Source of the DNA: an uncultured Bacillota bacterium
GTDB lineage: Bacteria > Bacillota > Clostridia > Lachnospirales > Lachnospiraceae
Reading direction: 5' to 3'
Length of the DNA stretch: 64,000 bases
Assembly: GCA_949291945.1 (NCBI GenBank)
Contig: CASEXH010000006.1
Location: forward strand, 1 to 64,000
Shown one piece after another: positions 16,424-26,542 of this stretch. The translations under genes were made by a program, and so were the position numbers. The notes under the pieces are model-generated. The model was given only the letters and a program-made list of their open reading frames with translations, was not told the DNA's origin and did no database searches. Within the stretch, counting starts at the first letter, position 1. Each line of letters opens with the position of its first letter.

Positions 16424-17824
16424 TTACTTCCAGCCCTCAGGCAAATATTTAATTGTTCCTTGTATCATATCAGATACCAGTGCCTTCACTTCTTCTAAAG
16501 TACAATTTTTCCCTTTTACTAATGGATCATTTAAAAATGCTTTTTCCACCAGTTCTTTGTCACAGGTTAATGCCGCTTTTAAAGTTGTCTCGTGGTTTTC
16601 TATGTGAGGCATTATTAATTCTTTAATGTTTTCCGGCACTTTTCCTGCAACAACAGGACGTATTTTATCTCTCTCAAAAATTGCATTTGTTTCCACCACT
16701 GCATTTCCGGGAAGATTCTGGATCTGCTGTGCAGTATTAGGAATGTTCACATTACTTACGACCCTTTCCAGACCGCAAAGAGCTTTGATAAGCAGGATGC
16801 CTTCTTCTCCTGTAGGTTTTAATTCAACCTCTTCCTCCCCGTCAAAAAGCCTCTGACTTTTTTCTAAACGTTCCTGTAAGTCTTTCTTTCTCCATTCTAC
16901 AGTCGTCAGGCCAAACTTCCAGTTCTTGACCGTATCCGGGTCATTCAAATATTCATTTCCCGGCATAAATTCTGCCAGATGTCTGTCGCCTGCTGCTGCG
17001 ATCAAACCATATCTGCGGAACAAATCGAATTTCACTCTATGGGCGCATGCAAAGCTGCTATTGGCCCAGTTTTTATCGGGTTCATTATAGCCTTCTTCAA
17101 AGTGCTCATCAATGTACTCTTTATAAATTGGTATTAAGTCAATTCCTTTATAAGAAGCGTAATCAAACCATGTGAAATGGTTAATTCCGAGTACATTTAC
17201 ATGAATGTCTCTTCTATCGATCTCATTGATCCCCAGTTTTTCCTCTGCAATTCCTTTTAACACTTTTTGGGTTCCGAATACCTCATGGCAGCATCCAAAA
17301 GCTTTAATCTCCGGGAATGTATGATACAGGGTCTTAACACATAGACTCATAGGATTTGTGTAATTTATTACCCAGGCCTCTGGTGCATAGGCTTCAATTG
17401 CTTTTGCAATATCCACAAACATAGGGATTGTACGCAGTGCTCTTATAATTCCTCCCGGCCCCGCCGTGTCTCCTACAGACTGATAAATTCCAAGGCGTTC
17501 AGGCATATGCACGTCTACTTCCATTTCGTCAAACGTTCCCGGCAAAATAGAGATAATAATAAAATCTGCCCCTGTCAATGCACTTTTTATATCTGAATAT
17601 GTTTCATATTTCCATTTACCTACAGCTTCTGGCCGGGAAGATAAATGATTGCCAATGACCTCATTAGCCTTTGCAGCTTTCTCGTCTATATCATATAGAC
17701 GTATAGTTCCGCTCATGTCTGATTCCATTGCCAGATCTGTCATAAAAGTCCAGGCCCATCCCCTGGATCCGCCTCCGATATAAGCAATATGTACATCTGA
17801 TACTTTATTATTTTTATACACCAT
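16424..17824 (-). CDS. GH4 glycosidase (NAD- and metal-dependent, alpha-galactosidase/alpha-glucosidase type)
   Basis: GH4 enzymes use NAD+ and Mn2+ to cleave glycosides through oxidation at C3. This 466-residue member has the nucleotide-binding AYIGGGSRGW (14-23), an acidic LYDID strand end, NYTNPMS (154-160), and the metal/specificity motif C179-H180-E181, followed by a GINHFTW motif. The CHE form is reported for alpha-galactosidase- and alpha-glucosidase-type members. It is the last gene of a CUT1 importer operon (36 bases after the permease), so it probably acts on the sugar that the importer brings in. It is not a phospho-sugar importer context, which argues for an unphosphorylated substrate. 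Confidence 0.92.
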   Translation of the reverse strand: MVYKNNKVSDVHIAYIGGGSRGWAWTFMTDLAMESDMSGTIRLYDIDEKAAKANEVIGNHLSSRPEAVGKWKYETYSDIKSALTGADFIIISILPGTFDEMEVDVHMPERLGIYQSVGDTAGPGGIIRALRTIPMFVDIAKAIEAYAPEAWVINYTNPMSLCVKTLYHTFPEIKAFGCCHEVFGTQKVLKGIAEEKLGINEIDRRDIHVNVLGINHFTWFDYASYKGIDLIPIYKEYIDEHFEEGYNEPDKNWANSSFACAHRVKFDLFRRYGLIAAAGDRHLAEFMPGNEYLNDPDTVKNWKFGLTTVEWRKKDLQERLEKSQRLFDGEEEVELKPTGEEGILLIKALCGLERVVSNVNIPNTAQQIQNLPGNAVVETNAIFERDKIRPVVAGKVPENIKELIMPHIENHETTLKAALTCDKELVEKAFLNDPLVKGKNCTLEEVKALVSDMIQGTIKYLPEGWK

Positions 17825-17859
17825 ATTTATTTAACCTCTCTCCTGTTTACTATTCCTGT

Positions 17860-18705
17860 TTATCCTTTCAAGCCTGATGTACTGATTCCTTCCACTATAT
17901 ATCGCTGTAAGAAGATAAAGATCAGCATAATAGGCAGCACCGATAAAGTTGCCATTGCAAACATTGCGCCGTAGTCTGAAGATGATCCCGGATCGCTGAA
18001 CAGTTTTAATGCAAGGCTTACCGGATATTTTGCAGAATCGTTTATATACAGTAATGCAGAAAGGAAATCATCCCACCTCCACATAAATGAAAAAATGGAA
18101 GATGTTATCAGAACCGGCAGCATCAATGGAAAAATAACTCTTCTGAAAATTCCATAATAGGAACATCCGTCAATTTTAGCTGCTTCATCCAACTCCCTTG
18201 GGATTCCCTGGATAAAATTCATCATCAAATATGTAAAAAATCCTTGTACGGCAAAGCAATAAGGTACAATCAACGGCAGGTAAGAATTTACCCAACCTAA
18301 TTTCTGATACCACAAATATTGAGGAATCATCAGTACCTGGGCAGGCAGCATCATAGTCAGCAACATAGCCACTATTAGTATCCTCTTTCCTTTGAATCTG
18401 CACCTTGCCAAACCATAGGCCACAATAGAGGAAGAAAATACAGTTCCGATCGTCGCCACTACTGATATGAATATAGAGTTTTTAAAAAATGTTCCGAATC
18501 CGACTCCTGCAAAGCCCTTCCATCCATTAATATAGTTTTCAATCACAAATTTTTCAGGAATCAGCTGGCCAGCTGTATTAAAAATAGTACTGGTTTCTTT
18601 AAAAGAACTCATGATCATCCACACTAATGGATAGATCATTACCAGTCCGAAAGCTGTGACCAGTATATGATATACTATTTTCCATACTAATTTTTTTCTT
18701 TTCAT
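17860..18705 (-). CDS. CUT1 sugar ABC transporter permease (MalG type)
   Basis: A 281-residue inner-membrane protein with six predicted helices, opening with a WKIVYHILVTAFGLVMIYPL span. The EAA loop that docks the ATPase reads ELDEAAKIDGCSYYGIFRRV. The C-terminal YIVEGISTSGLKG is typical of MalG/LacG proteins. Its start overlaps the end of the partner permease region (5 bases apart). No ATPase gene is in the operon; CUT1 systems in Firmicutes commonly share a MsmK-like ATPase encoded elsewhere. Substrate presumably the GH4 substrate. Confidence 0.95.
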   Translation of the reverse strand: MKRKKLVWKIVYHILVTAFGLVMIYPLVWMIMSSFKETSTIFNTAGQLIPEKFVIENYINGWKGFAGVGFGTFFKNSIFISVVATIGTVFSSSIVAYGLARCRFKGKRILIVAMLLTMMLPAQVLMIPQYLWYQKLGWVNSYLPLIVPYCFAVQGFFTYLMMNFIQGIPRELDEAAKIDGCSYYGIFRRVIFPLMLPVLITSSIFSFMWRWDDFLSALLYINDSAKYPVSLALKLFSDPGSSSDYGAMFAMATLSVLPIMLIFIFLQRYIVEGISTSGLKG

Positions 18706-18710
18706 AAGCC

Positions 18711-19622
18711 TTAATTCCCTTCATCATATACCCAGAATCTTTTTGTTGCAAATAATACAAGGGTAATCAGTCCTACAATTACCAACATTACCCAGGCCAT
18801 TGCAGCTCCATAACCAGTATTATAAAACTCAAAAGACTGCATATATGTATATACGGTATAAAACAACGTAGAATCCATAGGTTTCCCCTGGGTAATAATA
18901 AAGCATTGCGTAAAAGCTAAAAAGCCGTTGATCATCTGCATTACCAGGTTAAAAAAGATCGTAGGAGTCAAAAGGGGCAGCGTAATCTTAAAGAATTTCT
19001 TAACTTTGTTTGCCCCATCAACGTCTGCTGCTTCATAAAGTTCTGAAGGGATCTGTTTTAGTGCTGATAAAAAGATCAGCATTGATGAACCGAACTGCCA
19101 AACGGCTAATATAATAAGTGTCCATATAGCTGTCTTCGTATTTCCAAGCCAGGCAAAGTCTTCCGGGAATCCGAATATAGATAATATTTTATTGACTACT
19201 CCATCTGCCGCAAACATTCTTTTCCACAGTATGGCAACAGCTACAGAGCCACCGATAATAGACGGCAGATAATATACCGCCCTGTAAAAAGGCGATGCTT
19301 TACTGGATTTTACTAAAATCATTGCCACTATTAATGCAAATATAAGTTTTAACGGCACTGATACTAAAGCAAAGTAGAAGGTTACTCCTATAGCTTTCCA
19401 GAACCTTGGATCATTTGTAAACATCTGGATAAAATTATCTAAACCGCACCAGACAGGCGGCGATAAAATATCATAATCACAGAAAGAATAATACAAGGAA
19501 ATTCCCATAGGAACTATCATAAAAACCAGAAATCCAACGATAAAGGGCAATGAACAGATAACCCCTGCAACACTTTCCGTATTTAATTTCTGGCGCAAAG
19601 TCATTGTTCTTTTATTCTTCAT
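18711..19622 (-). CDS. CUT1 sugar ABC transporter permease (MalF type)
   Basis: A 303-residue membrane protein with six helices and the EAA motif ELYEAADVDGANKVKKFFKI in its cytoplasmic loop. N-terminal VAGVICSLPFIVGFLVFMIV is the first span. It forms a heterodimer with the MalG-type protein encoded just downstream. Gene order binding protein-MalF-MalG-GH4 supports a dedicated sugar uptake operon. Confidence 0.95.
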   Translation of the reverse strand: MKNKRTMTLRQKLNTESVAGVICSLPFIVGFLVFMIVPMGISLYYSFCDYDILSPPVWCGLDNFIQMFTNDPRFWKAIGVTFYFALVSVPLKLIFALIVAMILVKSSKASPFYRAVYYLPSIIGGSVAVAILWKRMFAADGVVNKILSIFGFPEDFAWLGNTKTAIWTLIILAVWQFGSSMLIFLSALKQIPSELYEAADVDGANKVKKFFKITLPLLTPTIFFNLVMQMINGFLAFTQCFIITQGKPMDSTLFYTVYTYMQSFEFYNTGYGAAMAWVMLVIVGLITLVLFATKRFWVYDEGN

Positions 19623-19653
19623 TCTCTATGTCTCCTTCTCGCCAGGGGCAAGA

Positions 19654-20970
19654 TTACTCTTGCCCTTCTGCCATATACTCATTTCCTCCATCAAATAGCT
19701 GCTGTGCAGCATCTGCAGCAGAAATCTGCCCATACAGAACTTGTTCTTCCAGGTTTTTCATAAGATCATAAACTTCATTAGCGCCATTTGGTGCTGGTGG
19801 ATTAATGGTAGAACATGTAGGAGTGACAACATTGTTTATATACTCTACAGCCTTCTGATTAGGTTCATCCAATGAAGGCATAATAGCTTCCGATACTGTC
19901 CTAGAGATTGGAACGCCTCTCTCTGCAAGGAGTACTTCATTAGCTTCTACAGAATTCGTCAGATAATCCAGTACCTTCACTGCTTCTTCCGGATTTTCAC
20001 AGTCTGTTGTTACTGCAAAAAACTGGCTGGGCTTTAAGTAATTAGATTTCTCCAGGTTATCTGTCGGCCAGGTTGTAATTCCAATCTCTACGCCTTCCGG
20101 TGCTGCTGCCTGTACAGCATTCAGCTGATTAGAATATGCCCACATGCACCAGGACATGTTTTCAGGACTGCTTCCATAGACAAGCGGATCCTGTTCAGCC
20201 GAACCTACTGTGATTTCTGTAAAAACGCTTGGATTTACATGCCAGCCTTCTTCAATTGCCTGTTCCTGAAGATCAAAGAGAGTCTGAATATCCTGGGAAG
20301 ATTCTGCCCCAAGTTTTCCGTCTTCAAACAAAACCTGGTCTTTTGCTCTCAGTAAATATTCCGGCACAGTTTCTGCACAATATGCCACATTTGTCTTATA
20401 TCCTGTTTTTTCCTCTACTTCTTTAGACAAGTCTATAAATTCATCAATAGTCATACCGTCTTTCACTGTAATTCCAGCCTCATCCAGTGCTGTTTTATTA
20501 TATAAAAGGGCAGGAGCATTTACGCCATTACATACGGCATAAGTTTTTCCATCAATCATAGCAGATTCCAGTATACTGTCATCTGCGTCATCTAAATTTA
20601 ATGTCCCGTCTTCAATATACGGAGTCAGATCCAGAAGAAGTCCATTTTCTACATACTGGTCATAATACATCCAGTCCATCTGTACGATATCCGGTAAATT
20701 ATGTCCTGCTGAAGCAGTAGCCAGTTTATTCCAATAATCGTTCCACTCTGAGAACTGTCCGTCAAATGTTACACCTGGGTTCTCTTCTGAATACATGTCC
20801 AAAACCTTACTTGTACTTTCATTACGCACTTGATTTCCCCACCATGCAAATGTCAGCTTTACAGAGCCATCTTCTGATTCCTGGGACTCCTGATTGCTGT
20901 TTGACCCACATGCTGCCATACTGCCAATCATAGCGGCACTCATAAGAATAGCTATTATTCTTCTCTTCAT
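19654..20970 (-). CDS. Sugar-binding lipoprotein of the CUT1 importer
   Basis: The 438-residue protein starts with a lipoprotein signal (ILMSAAMIGSMAAC; Cys near 21), followed by a serine/glutamate-rich linker and the solute-binding fold of cluster B family-1 proteins (LTFAWWGNQVRNESTSK opening, then WMYYDQYVENG). It should sit on the outer membrane leaflet surface of this Gram-positive cell and deliver an oligosaccharide to the permeases encoded downstream. It is divergently oriented from the YesM/YesN-type pair, the usual regulator of such operons. Confidence 0.94.
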   Translation of the reverse strand: MKRRIIAILMSAAMIGSMAACGSNSNQESQESEDGSVKLTFAWWGNQVRNESTSKVLDMYSEENPGVTFDGQFSEWNDYWNKLATASAGHNLPDIVQMDWMYYDQYVENGLLLDLTPYIEDGTLNLDDADDSILESAMIDGKTYAVCNGVNAPALLYNKTALDEAGITVKDGMTIDEFIDLSKEVEEKTGYKTNVAYCAETVPEYLLRAKDQVLFEDGKLGAESSQDIQTLFDLQEQAIEEGWHVNPSVFTEITVGSAEQDPLVYGSSPENMSWCMWAYSNQLNAVQAAAPEGVEIGITTWPTDNLEKSNYLKPSQFFAVTTDCENPEEAVKVLDYLTNSVEANEVLLAERGVPISRTVSEAIMPSLDEPNQKAVEYINNVVTPTCSTINPPAPNGANEVYDLMKNLEEQVLYGQISAADAAQQLFDGGNEYMAEGQE

Positions 20971-21117
20971 ATTATTTTTCCTTTCTCCAATTCCTTATTC
21001 TTTGTTGCTCTCATTGCTGCAGCTTTAGTGATTTTTATTATATGTCACAATTCTTTCAGAATAAATAAACAAATCCTAGTTACTATTAGACAAAACCTTG
21101 CTTTTATTTCACAAAGA

Positions 21118-21145
21118 TTGTATTTTTTCACTAGATTGATATAAT
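21118..21145 (+). promoter_or_regulatory. Promoter of the sensor kinase/regulator pair in the divergent region
   Basis: TTGTAT (21118-21123), 16 bases, then consensus TATAAT (21140-21145), about 40 bases before the kinase ATG. In the opposite direction a TATAAT with weak -35 (TTTATT) lies near 21035-21040 and would serve the binding-protein operon, consistent with activation by the AraC-type regulator. The rest of 20971-21187 is AT-rich without a clear dyad. Confidence 0.55.
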
Positions 21146-21187
21146 AAAGTTCACTAAAGACTCTAAAACGAAAGAGAGAAAAATGTC

Positions 21188-22957
21188 ATGTTTCATATTT
21201 TAATAGATAAATTAAAAAATGCGCCCCTGGCAAAAAAAATATTAATTATTCTTCTTCCGGGTGTCACTTTATTAGCTGTTTTTATTTTTATAGGTTTTTC
21301 TTTAATTGTACGTTCCAGTAATCAACTGTTGTATCAGGTTTCAGGGGAGCTCCTCTCTTATTCTTCAACTGACATCTCCCGGAGTATGGATTCCATACAA
21401 TCTATGGCCGATTTTATTCTGGAAGACAATACCATTCAGAAAAGCCTGAGCAGCACCAAAGATTCCGGAGAGCAAACCCCTGCCAACGTTTATTCTGATA
21501 TTCAAAGTACACTAAACACATATTTTCAAAGATATAAGTCTGATTATATTGATTACATTGAAATTATTAATGAAAATTTTTCTGTTTTGTCATCCGGCAT
21601 GGATTCAAGGGTTATGCCCCTCACTCTCCAGCAGGAATTAATTCAAGTTGCACGAAAAGGAGATGGCCGGCTCTGTTGGATTACAGATTATTGTGACACT
21701 TATGGCATTTTTCTGGTAAGAAGTATAAAACGTATTGAACATCTCCGTTTAGATGAACTTGGCACACTGATTATTAATATAAATATTAACGATATGCTTG
21801 AAGACATTTCTTCATCTAATGATAGTATCGATTCTGTCGCATATATATTGTGTAATAAAAATCAGCTTCTATACATGCCTGACAATCTAAAGGATATTTC
21901 TACAAGAGTATTAGACTCTCTTCCATCTGATAACTATGCAATACAAGAAATTAATAATGAACAGTACTTCATTGTCCCAGGTACGATTCCTTCTACACAG
22001 TGGAAATATTATTCGGTTTCACTGTACAGCAGTATGTATCAAAACATTCGTTTTTTTCAAAAGCTTTTCATTATCATACTAATAACCAGCTTATGTTTTT
22101 GTATTCTCCTTACAAGGCTTCTTTTAAATCCGGTTTTAATTCATTTTAAGACCTTAATGGAAAAAATCAGCGCTTTTGGAAATGAAAATTTTGAAATAAT
22201 AAAGGTTCCGTATTCTTACAAAGACAGATATGATGAAATCGGCTGTCTTCACCAACAGTTTGACTCTATGGCTAAAAAAATACAGCTTCTTATAAAAGAA
22301 AATTATGAAGCAAAGCTTCTTGCAAAAGAATCTCAATTAAAAGCTTTAGAGATGCAGATAAATCCTCATTTTTTATATAATACTCTCCAATCTATTAACT
22401 GGAGAGGAAAAATGCTTGGAGACCAGCAGATTTCTCTTATGACTGAGTCCCTCGGTAAATTGCTGCATATAACTTTAAGCCGAAAAAACAGTGATTCCTC
22501 TCTGATGCAGGAACTGGAACTGGTTAAATATTATATGAATATCCAAGAGATCCGCTATGCTGATCAACTCAGTTACTCTATAGATATACCTGAATCCATT
22601 TTAAAAGCTTATCTTCCAAAGTTTACTCTGCAGCCTCTTGTAGAAAATGCCATCCGTTACACCCTGGAAGAAGACAGCGATTGCTGTTTTGTCAAAATTG
22701 ATGCTTGCTGCCAAGAAGGACGTATTACAATTAATGTAGCAAATACGGAATCTTTTTTTGAAGGAAATTTGCTCAATAAATTATTATGTGGTGAAATTCA
22801 GCCGCATGGATTTGGCATAGGCATTCTAAATGTTAACAAAAGGCTGGAACTGGCTTTTGGAAAAAACTACTCTCTGAATTTTTATAATTCGGATTCATTT
22901 GCCGTAGTAGAAATTACCATACCATATATTTTAGAAAGGCAGGAGAATAAAAAATGA
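21188..22957 (+). CDS. YesM-type sensor histidine kinase
   Basis: The 589-residue kinase has two membrane spans (about 20-40 and 285-305) enclosing an extracytoplasmic sensor domain, a HAMP linker and the His_kinase/HATPase module. The phosphorylated histidine is in MQINPHFLYNTLQSI (residue about 395) and the ATP-binding region has LVENAIRYTLEE and GFGIGILNVNKRL. These kinases sense extracellular sugars, often through the partner binding protein. The stop overlaps the start of the regulator gene by 4 bases. The pair is divergent from the importer/GH4 operon that it probably controls. The gene is distinctly AT-rich. Confidence 0.95.
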   Translation: MFHILIDKLKNAPLAKKILIILLPGVTLLAVFIFIGFSLIVRSSNQLLYQVSGELLSYSSTDISRSMDSIQSMADFILEDNTIQKSLSSTKDSGEQTPANVYSDIQSTLNTYFQRYKSDYIDYIEIINENFSVLSSGMDSRVMPLTLQQELIQVARKGDGRLCWITDYCDTYGIFLVRSIKRIEHLRLDELGTLIINININDMLEDISSSNDSIDSVAYILCNKNQLLYMPDNLKDISTRVLDSLPSDNYAIQEINNEQYFIVPGTIPSTQWKYYSVSLYSSMYQNIRFFQKLFIIILITSLCFCILLTRLLLNPVLIHFKTLMEKISAFGNENFEIIKVPYSYKDRYDEIGCLHQQFDSMAKKIQLLIKENYEAKLLAKESQLKALEMQINPHFLYNTLQSINWRGKMLGDQQISLMTESLGKLLHITLSRKNSDSSLMQELELVKYYMNIQEIRYADQLSYSIDIPESILKAYLPKFTLQPLVENAIRYTLEEDSDCCFVKIDACCQEGRITINVANTESFFEGNLLNKLLCGEIQPHGFGIGILNVNKRLELAFGKNYSLNFYNSDSFAVVEITIPYILERQENKK

Positions 22958-24483
22958 TTCGTTTATTGATTGCTGATGATGAAAAAACCATTCGAGAAAC
23001 AATATGTTCTATTATAGACTGGAAAAGTCTGGGGATAGAAGTAGTTGGATTATGTAAGAATGGTCTCGAAGCTTATGATGCCATTTTAGATGAATATCCG
23101 GATATTGTACTAACAGATATTCGGATGCCTAAATTATCCGGGCTGGAATTAATTAAAAAAATCACCCAAAATCATGATCACATTCAATTTATAATTATGT
23201 CTGGATATAATGAATTTTCCTATGCAAGAGAAGCAATGCATTATGGTATCAAACACTACATTTTAAAGCCCTGCAGTGAAACAGAGATTATCGAAGCCGT
23301 CAAAGATTGTATTAAAGAATATTACCGCAGTCTTTCTATTGAAAAGCTGCAGAAAAGCACTTTCCTTTCTGAAGAAAAACTTATGTTTAATATCCTGTTT
23401 CAGACCTTTTCTTCTAATCAGGACCTGATTATGCTTCCTGGCATATTTGAAAGCTATATAGATTTTTATCATACTTCCTACCAGTTGTACCACATATTCT
23501 TTTTAGAAGAATATGTAGTACAGTCCTGTATAGAAAAAATATGCTGCCTCTTTCGGGATCACAGTGTTCCCTTTTCTTTTTCCTTTATCTATGTAAAGAA
23601 TACTCTCATTTTCTTTTATATAGACACAGGAAAAAATTATGCCAGTCTGGACAATGCACTGAATAATCTTTTCCAAAGTTCTGATTACAGTCTGTGCACC
23701 TTCCAAAGGGATTCTTTTCCCAGTCTACTGGCTATGCTGGAAATTTTATATAAAAAGGTTAAGCGTTTCGAAACCATTTACCTATATTCCGGCGCACAAT
23801 GCACAATTATCTGCAATTATGATTTCATGTTTCAGCAATTGGCAGATATTTCCGATAAATTGCTTCAGGTACAATCGGAATCCAGCCGCCGAGAATTGAT
23901 AAATGAATTAAAAAAGCTCCTATCGTCTGTAAAAGATATAAATCTGCTTCGTTCTATGATAAATAGCCTGGTTGTAAAAGCAGCTCAAAGCAGCACTTCT
24001 TGCAGTCCAAATGAAATAACCGATATAATACAGTTTGTTAATACTATTACCGTAAATTCAGAAATCTGTAATTTTATATTTGATAAACTGGATTCATTAT
24101 TTTCCATTGATCTGGTAAATCAGAAAAAATATAAGCCTTTTATACAAGAAATTCTAAACTATACGAATGCACATATAAGTGATCCTAACTTAACATTAAA
24201 GTGGATAGTAGAAAATCATCTTTATATGAATGTAGACTATGTCAGCCGCCAGTTTGTCCTCCAAACCGGACAAAAGTTTTCTTCCTATCTCAATGAAATT
24301 AGGATAAAAAAAGCAAAGCAGCTCCTCATAAGCTGCGACAGTGAAAAAATATATCATGTAGCAGAACAGGTGGGTTGTGGTAATAATCCCCAATATTTCA
24401 GCCACTTATTTAAAAAATATACAAAATTGACTCCCAAAGAATATATCGCTAAAATGAAAACTTCTCTTAACCACGATATTTGA
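22954..24483 (+). CDS. YesN-type response regulator with AraC DNA-binding domain
   Basis: A 509-residue regulator. Receiver domain at 1-120 (LLIADDEKTIRE; phospho-acceptor Asp in IVLTDIRMPKLSG; Lys in YILKPCS), a long central linker of about 270 residues and a C-terminal AraC double helix-turn-helix at about 400-505 (YVSRQFVLQTGQKFSSYLNE; then VAEQVGCGNNPQYFSHLFKK). Phosphorylation by the overlapping kinase should enable activation of the divergent sugar-uptake operon. A convergent terminator follows. Confidence 0.95.
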   Translation: MIRLLIADDEKTIRETICSIIDWKSLGIEVVGLCKNGLEAYDAILDEYPDIVLTDIRMPKLSGLELIKKITQNHDHIQFIIMSGYNEFSYAREAMHYGIKHYILKPCSETEIIEAVKDCIKEYYRSLSIEKLQKSTFLSEEKLMFNILFQTFSSNQDLIMLPGIFESYIDFYHTSYQLYHIFFLEEYVVQSCIEKICCLFRDHSVPFSFSFIYVKNTLIFFYIDTGKNYASLDNALNNLFQSSDYSLCTFQRDSFPSLLAMLEILYKKVKRFETIYLYSGAQCTIICNYDFMFQQLADISDKLLQVQSESSRRELINELKKLLSSVKDINLLRSMINSLVVKAAQSSTSCSPNEITDIIQFVNTITVNSEICNFIFDKLDSLFSIDLVNQKKYKPFIQEILNYTNAHISDPNLTLKWIVENHLYMNVDYVSRQFVLQTGQKFSSYLNEIRIKKAKQLLISCDSEKIYHVAEQVGCGNNPQYFSHLFKKYTKLTPKEYIAKMKTSLNHDI

Positions 24484-24492
24484 AATATAAAA

Positions 24493-24556
24493 TAATAAAC
24501 AAGGATTATTTTTGCTCATTCTAACTTTTGTGCAAAAGCAATCCTTGTTTATATAA
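24493..24556. terminator. Bidirectional terminator between the regulator gene and tatD
   Basis: ATAAACAAGGATT and AATCCTTGTTTAT pair perfectly over 13 bp, and inner TTTTTGC / GCAAAAG segments extend the stem. Runs of T or A on both flanks let it work in both directions for these converging genes. Confidence 0.8.
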
Positions 24557-24565
24557 TTTTTCAGA

Positions 24566-25330
24566 TCAAATTTTAAATAGCTTCTCCGCATTTTTTCTGG
24601 TGGTCTCCACCACAGTCTCGTAAGGCACACCCTTGATCCGGGCAATCGTCTGGGCAACATAGGTAAGATACAGGGAACAGTTCCTTTTCCCTCTGTAAGG
24701 TTCCGGAGCCAGGTAAGGGGCATCCGTCTCCAGCAGCAGATAATCCAGAGGTGCGTATTCTACCACTTCCTTCAGCCGCTTTCCATTCTTAAAAGTGACT
24801 ACGCCTCCTACTCCCAGATAATAGCCCATGTTCATATATTCCCGGGCATGTTCTTTAGAATAAGAATAGCAATGGATCACTCCCCTGAGATGGTCTGCCC
24901 GCTCAGCTTTCATAATATCCAAAGTATCTTTGGCAGCATCCCGGCTATGAACAATGATGGGAAGTCCTGTCTCTTTTGCCAGATCCATCTGTCGGACAAA
25001 CCACTTTTTCTGTATCTCATGGTTTTCTTTATCCCAGTAGTAATCCAGGCCGATCTCTCCTATAGCAGCAATCTTCTCCCGGTCGCAGTAACTCCGCAGT
25101 TCCTTCATATCCTCTTCTGTAAGATTTCCCACTTCATCCGGATGGATTCCCACAGCGCCATAGACAAAGGGATACTTTTCTGTCAACGCTACCGTGTCTC
25201 TCACGCCTTGCAGGGAAGCTCCCACATTGATGATCTTCTCGATCCCGTGAGCGTGCATGGTCTCAAGAAGTTTCTCTCTGTCCTCGTCAAAAGCCTCATC
25301 ATCATAATGGGCATGTGTTTCAAATATCAT
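24566..25330 (-). CDS. tatD: TatD-family metal-dependent DNase
   Basis: A 254-residue TIM-barrel hydrolase. N-terminal MIFETHAHYDDEAFD carries the HxH metal site; GIHPDEV, IGEIGLDYYWD (bridging Glu), IVHSRDA (His), GVIHCYSYS (His) and LLETDAPYLAPE (Asp) complete the two-metal centre. TatD proteins are 3'-5' exonucleases implicated in DNA repair. The start overlaps the end of the AI-2E permease gene by 11 bases, so the two are coupled. In many Clostridia tatD follows metG; here metG is two genes upstream on the same strand. Confidence 0.95.
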   Translation of the reverse strand: MIFETHAHYDDEAFDEDREKLLETMHAHGIEKIINVGASLQGVRDTVALTEKYPFVYGAVGIHPDEVGNLTEEDMKELRSYCDREKIAAIGEIGLDYYWDKENHEIQKKWFVRQMDLAKETGLPIIVHSRDAAKDTLDIMKAERADHLRGVIHCYSYSKEHAREYMNMGYYLGVGGVVTFKNGKRLKEVVEYAPLDYLLLETDAPYLAPEPYRGKRNCSLYLTYVAQTIARIKGVPYETVVETTRKNAEKLFKI

Positions 25331-26477
25331 GGATCTTTCTCTCCTTCAGTCTCTTATGAACGGTCTGGCGGAACAGGGCGTAAAGTATAGAGGTCAGCGG
25401 AATAAACACCAGCATACCCACCACGCCCATAAGGTTGCCGCCTACGGTCACTGCCATCAGCACCCAGATAGAAGGCAGTCCTACAGAATTTCCCACTACA
25501 TGGGGATATATCAGGTTTCCTTCAATCTGCTGCAATACCAGGAACAGGATAACGAAAGCCACCGCCCGCATAGGATTTACCACCAGAATCAGAAAAGCAC
25601 CAACCACACAGCCGATAAAAGCACCAAAGATAGGGATCAGTGCTGTGCAGGCAATAACCACGCCTACCAGAAGGGCATAAGGGAATTGCAAAATACTCAT
25701 GACCACAAAGAACATAGTCCCCAGGATCACAGCCTCCAGGCACTGTCCAGTGACAAAACTGGAAAATGTTTTATAACTTAAAGAGGCAACCTTCAATACC
25801 TGACGCACAGCCTTTGCCGGTAAGAAGGCGTAGAGAGCTTTCCGGATCTGCACAGACAGCTTTTCCTTTTGGAGCAGAATATAGCAGGCGAACACAAAGC
25901 CAATGACAAAATTCATCACAGAATTGATCAGCGTTACTGCCACATTAAATGTAGTGCCCAATACATTTCCGGCCCCATTTCTCAGAAAATCAATACCGGT
26001 CTGTATAATCTGATCCCAGTTGACTTCCAGGGAATTAAACCAGCTGTTGATCTGATCCTCAATAAGAGGATTCGCCTGAAAATTATCTGTAAACCACTTT
26101 TGCATCCTGGGGATCGCCAACTCGATCTGACGGCTCAGGCTTACGATCGTACTCCCGATTTCCGGGATCAATACAACCAGAACAATCCAAATAATCACAA
26201 TAACCAGCAGGATCGAAAGTATCAGGCTTGCCGGTCTTGCTATCTTTTTCGCTTTTCCCTTTTCTTTCAGCCTGCCGAAAAGTCGGTTTTCCAAGGCATG
26301 CATGGGAACATTAAGGATAAAAGCAATAGCTCCTCCCAGAATAAAAGGAAAAACAAGATGCCAGATAAACACAATTCCTGCCGCCACGCTATTAATCTTT
26401 TGTACGCCTATATAGAAGAGCACCGCAAAAACGATCAGCAGCATAATATTCTTCATATTCTTTTTATTCAGATCCAT
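25320..26477 (-). CDS. AI-2E family permease
   Basis: Start set at the ATG at 26475-26477; the earlier in-frame ATG at 26483 would sit inside the GGGAGG ribosome site. The 385-residue protein has about eight membrane helices in the AI-2E/PerM pattern: two N-terminal spans, a long amphipathic domain (about 110-195) and a C-terminal bundle with the GNLIYPHVVGNSVGLP signature. Members export small molecules or act in Na+/H+ exchange; an autoinducer-2 role is proven for few. Co-transcribed with tatD. Confidence 0.92.
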   Translation of the reverse strand: MDLNKKNMKNIMLLIVFAVLFYIGVQKINSVAAGIVFIWHLVFPFILGGAIAFILNVPMHALENRLFGRLKEKGKAKKIARPASLILSILLVIVIIWIVLVVLIPEIGSTIVSLSRQIELAIPRMQKWFTDNFQANPLIEDQINSWFNSLEVNWDQIIQTGIDFLRNGAGNVLGTTFNVAVTLINSVMNFVIGFVFACYILLQKEKLSVQIRKALYAFLPAKAVRQVLKVASLSYKTFSSFVTGQCLEAVILGTMFFVVMSILQFPYALLVGVVIACTALIPIFGAFIGCVVGAFLILVVNPMRAVAFVILFLVLQQIEGNLIYPHVVGNSVGLPSIWVLMAVTVGGNLMGVVGMLVFIPLTSILYALFRQTVHKRLKERKIHDI

Positions 26478-26542
26478 AGGCATCCTCCCTCTTTCAGGCT
26501 GCGCCCCGCAGACAATCTGCGAGGCGCATTATCCATCATCTC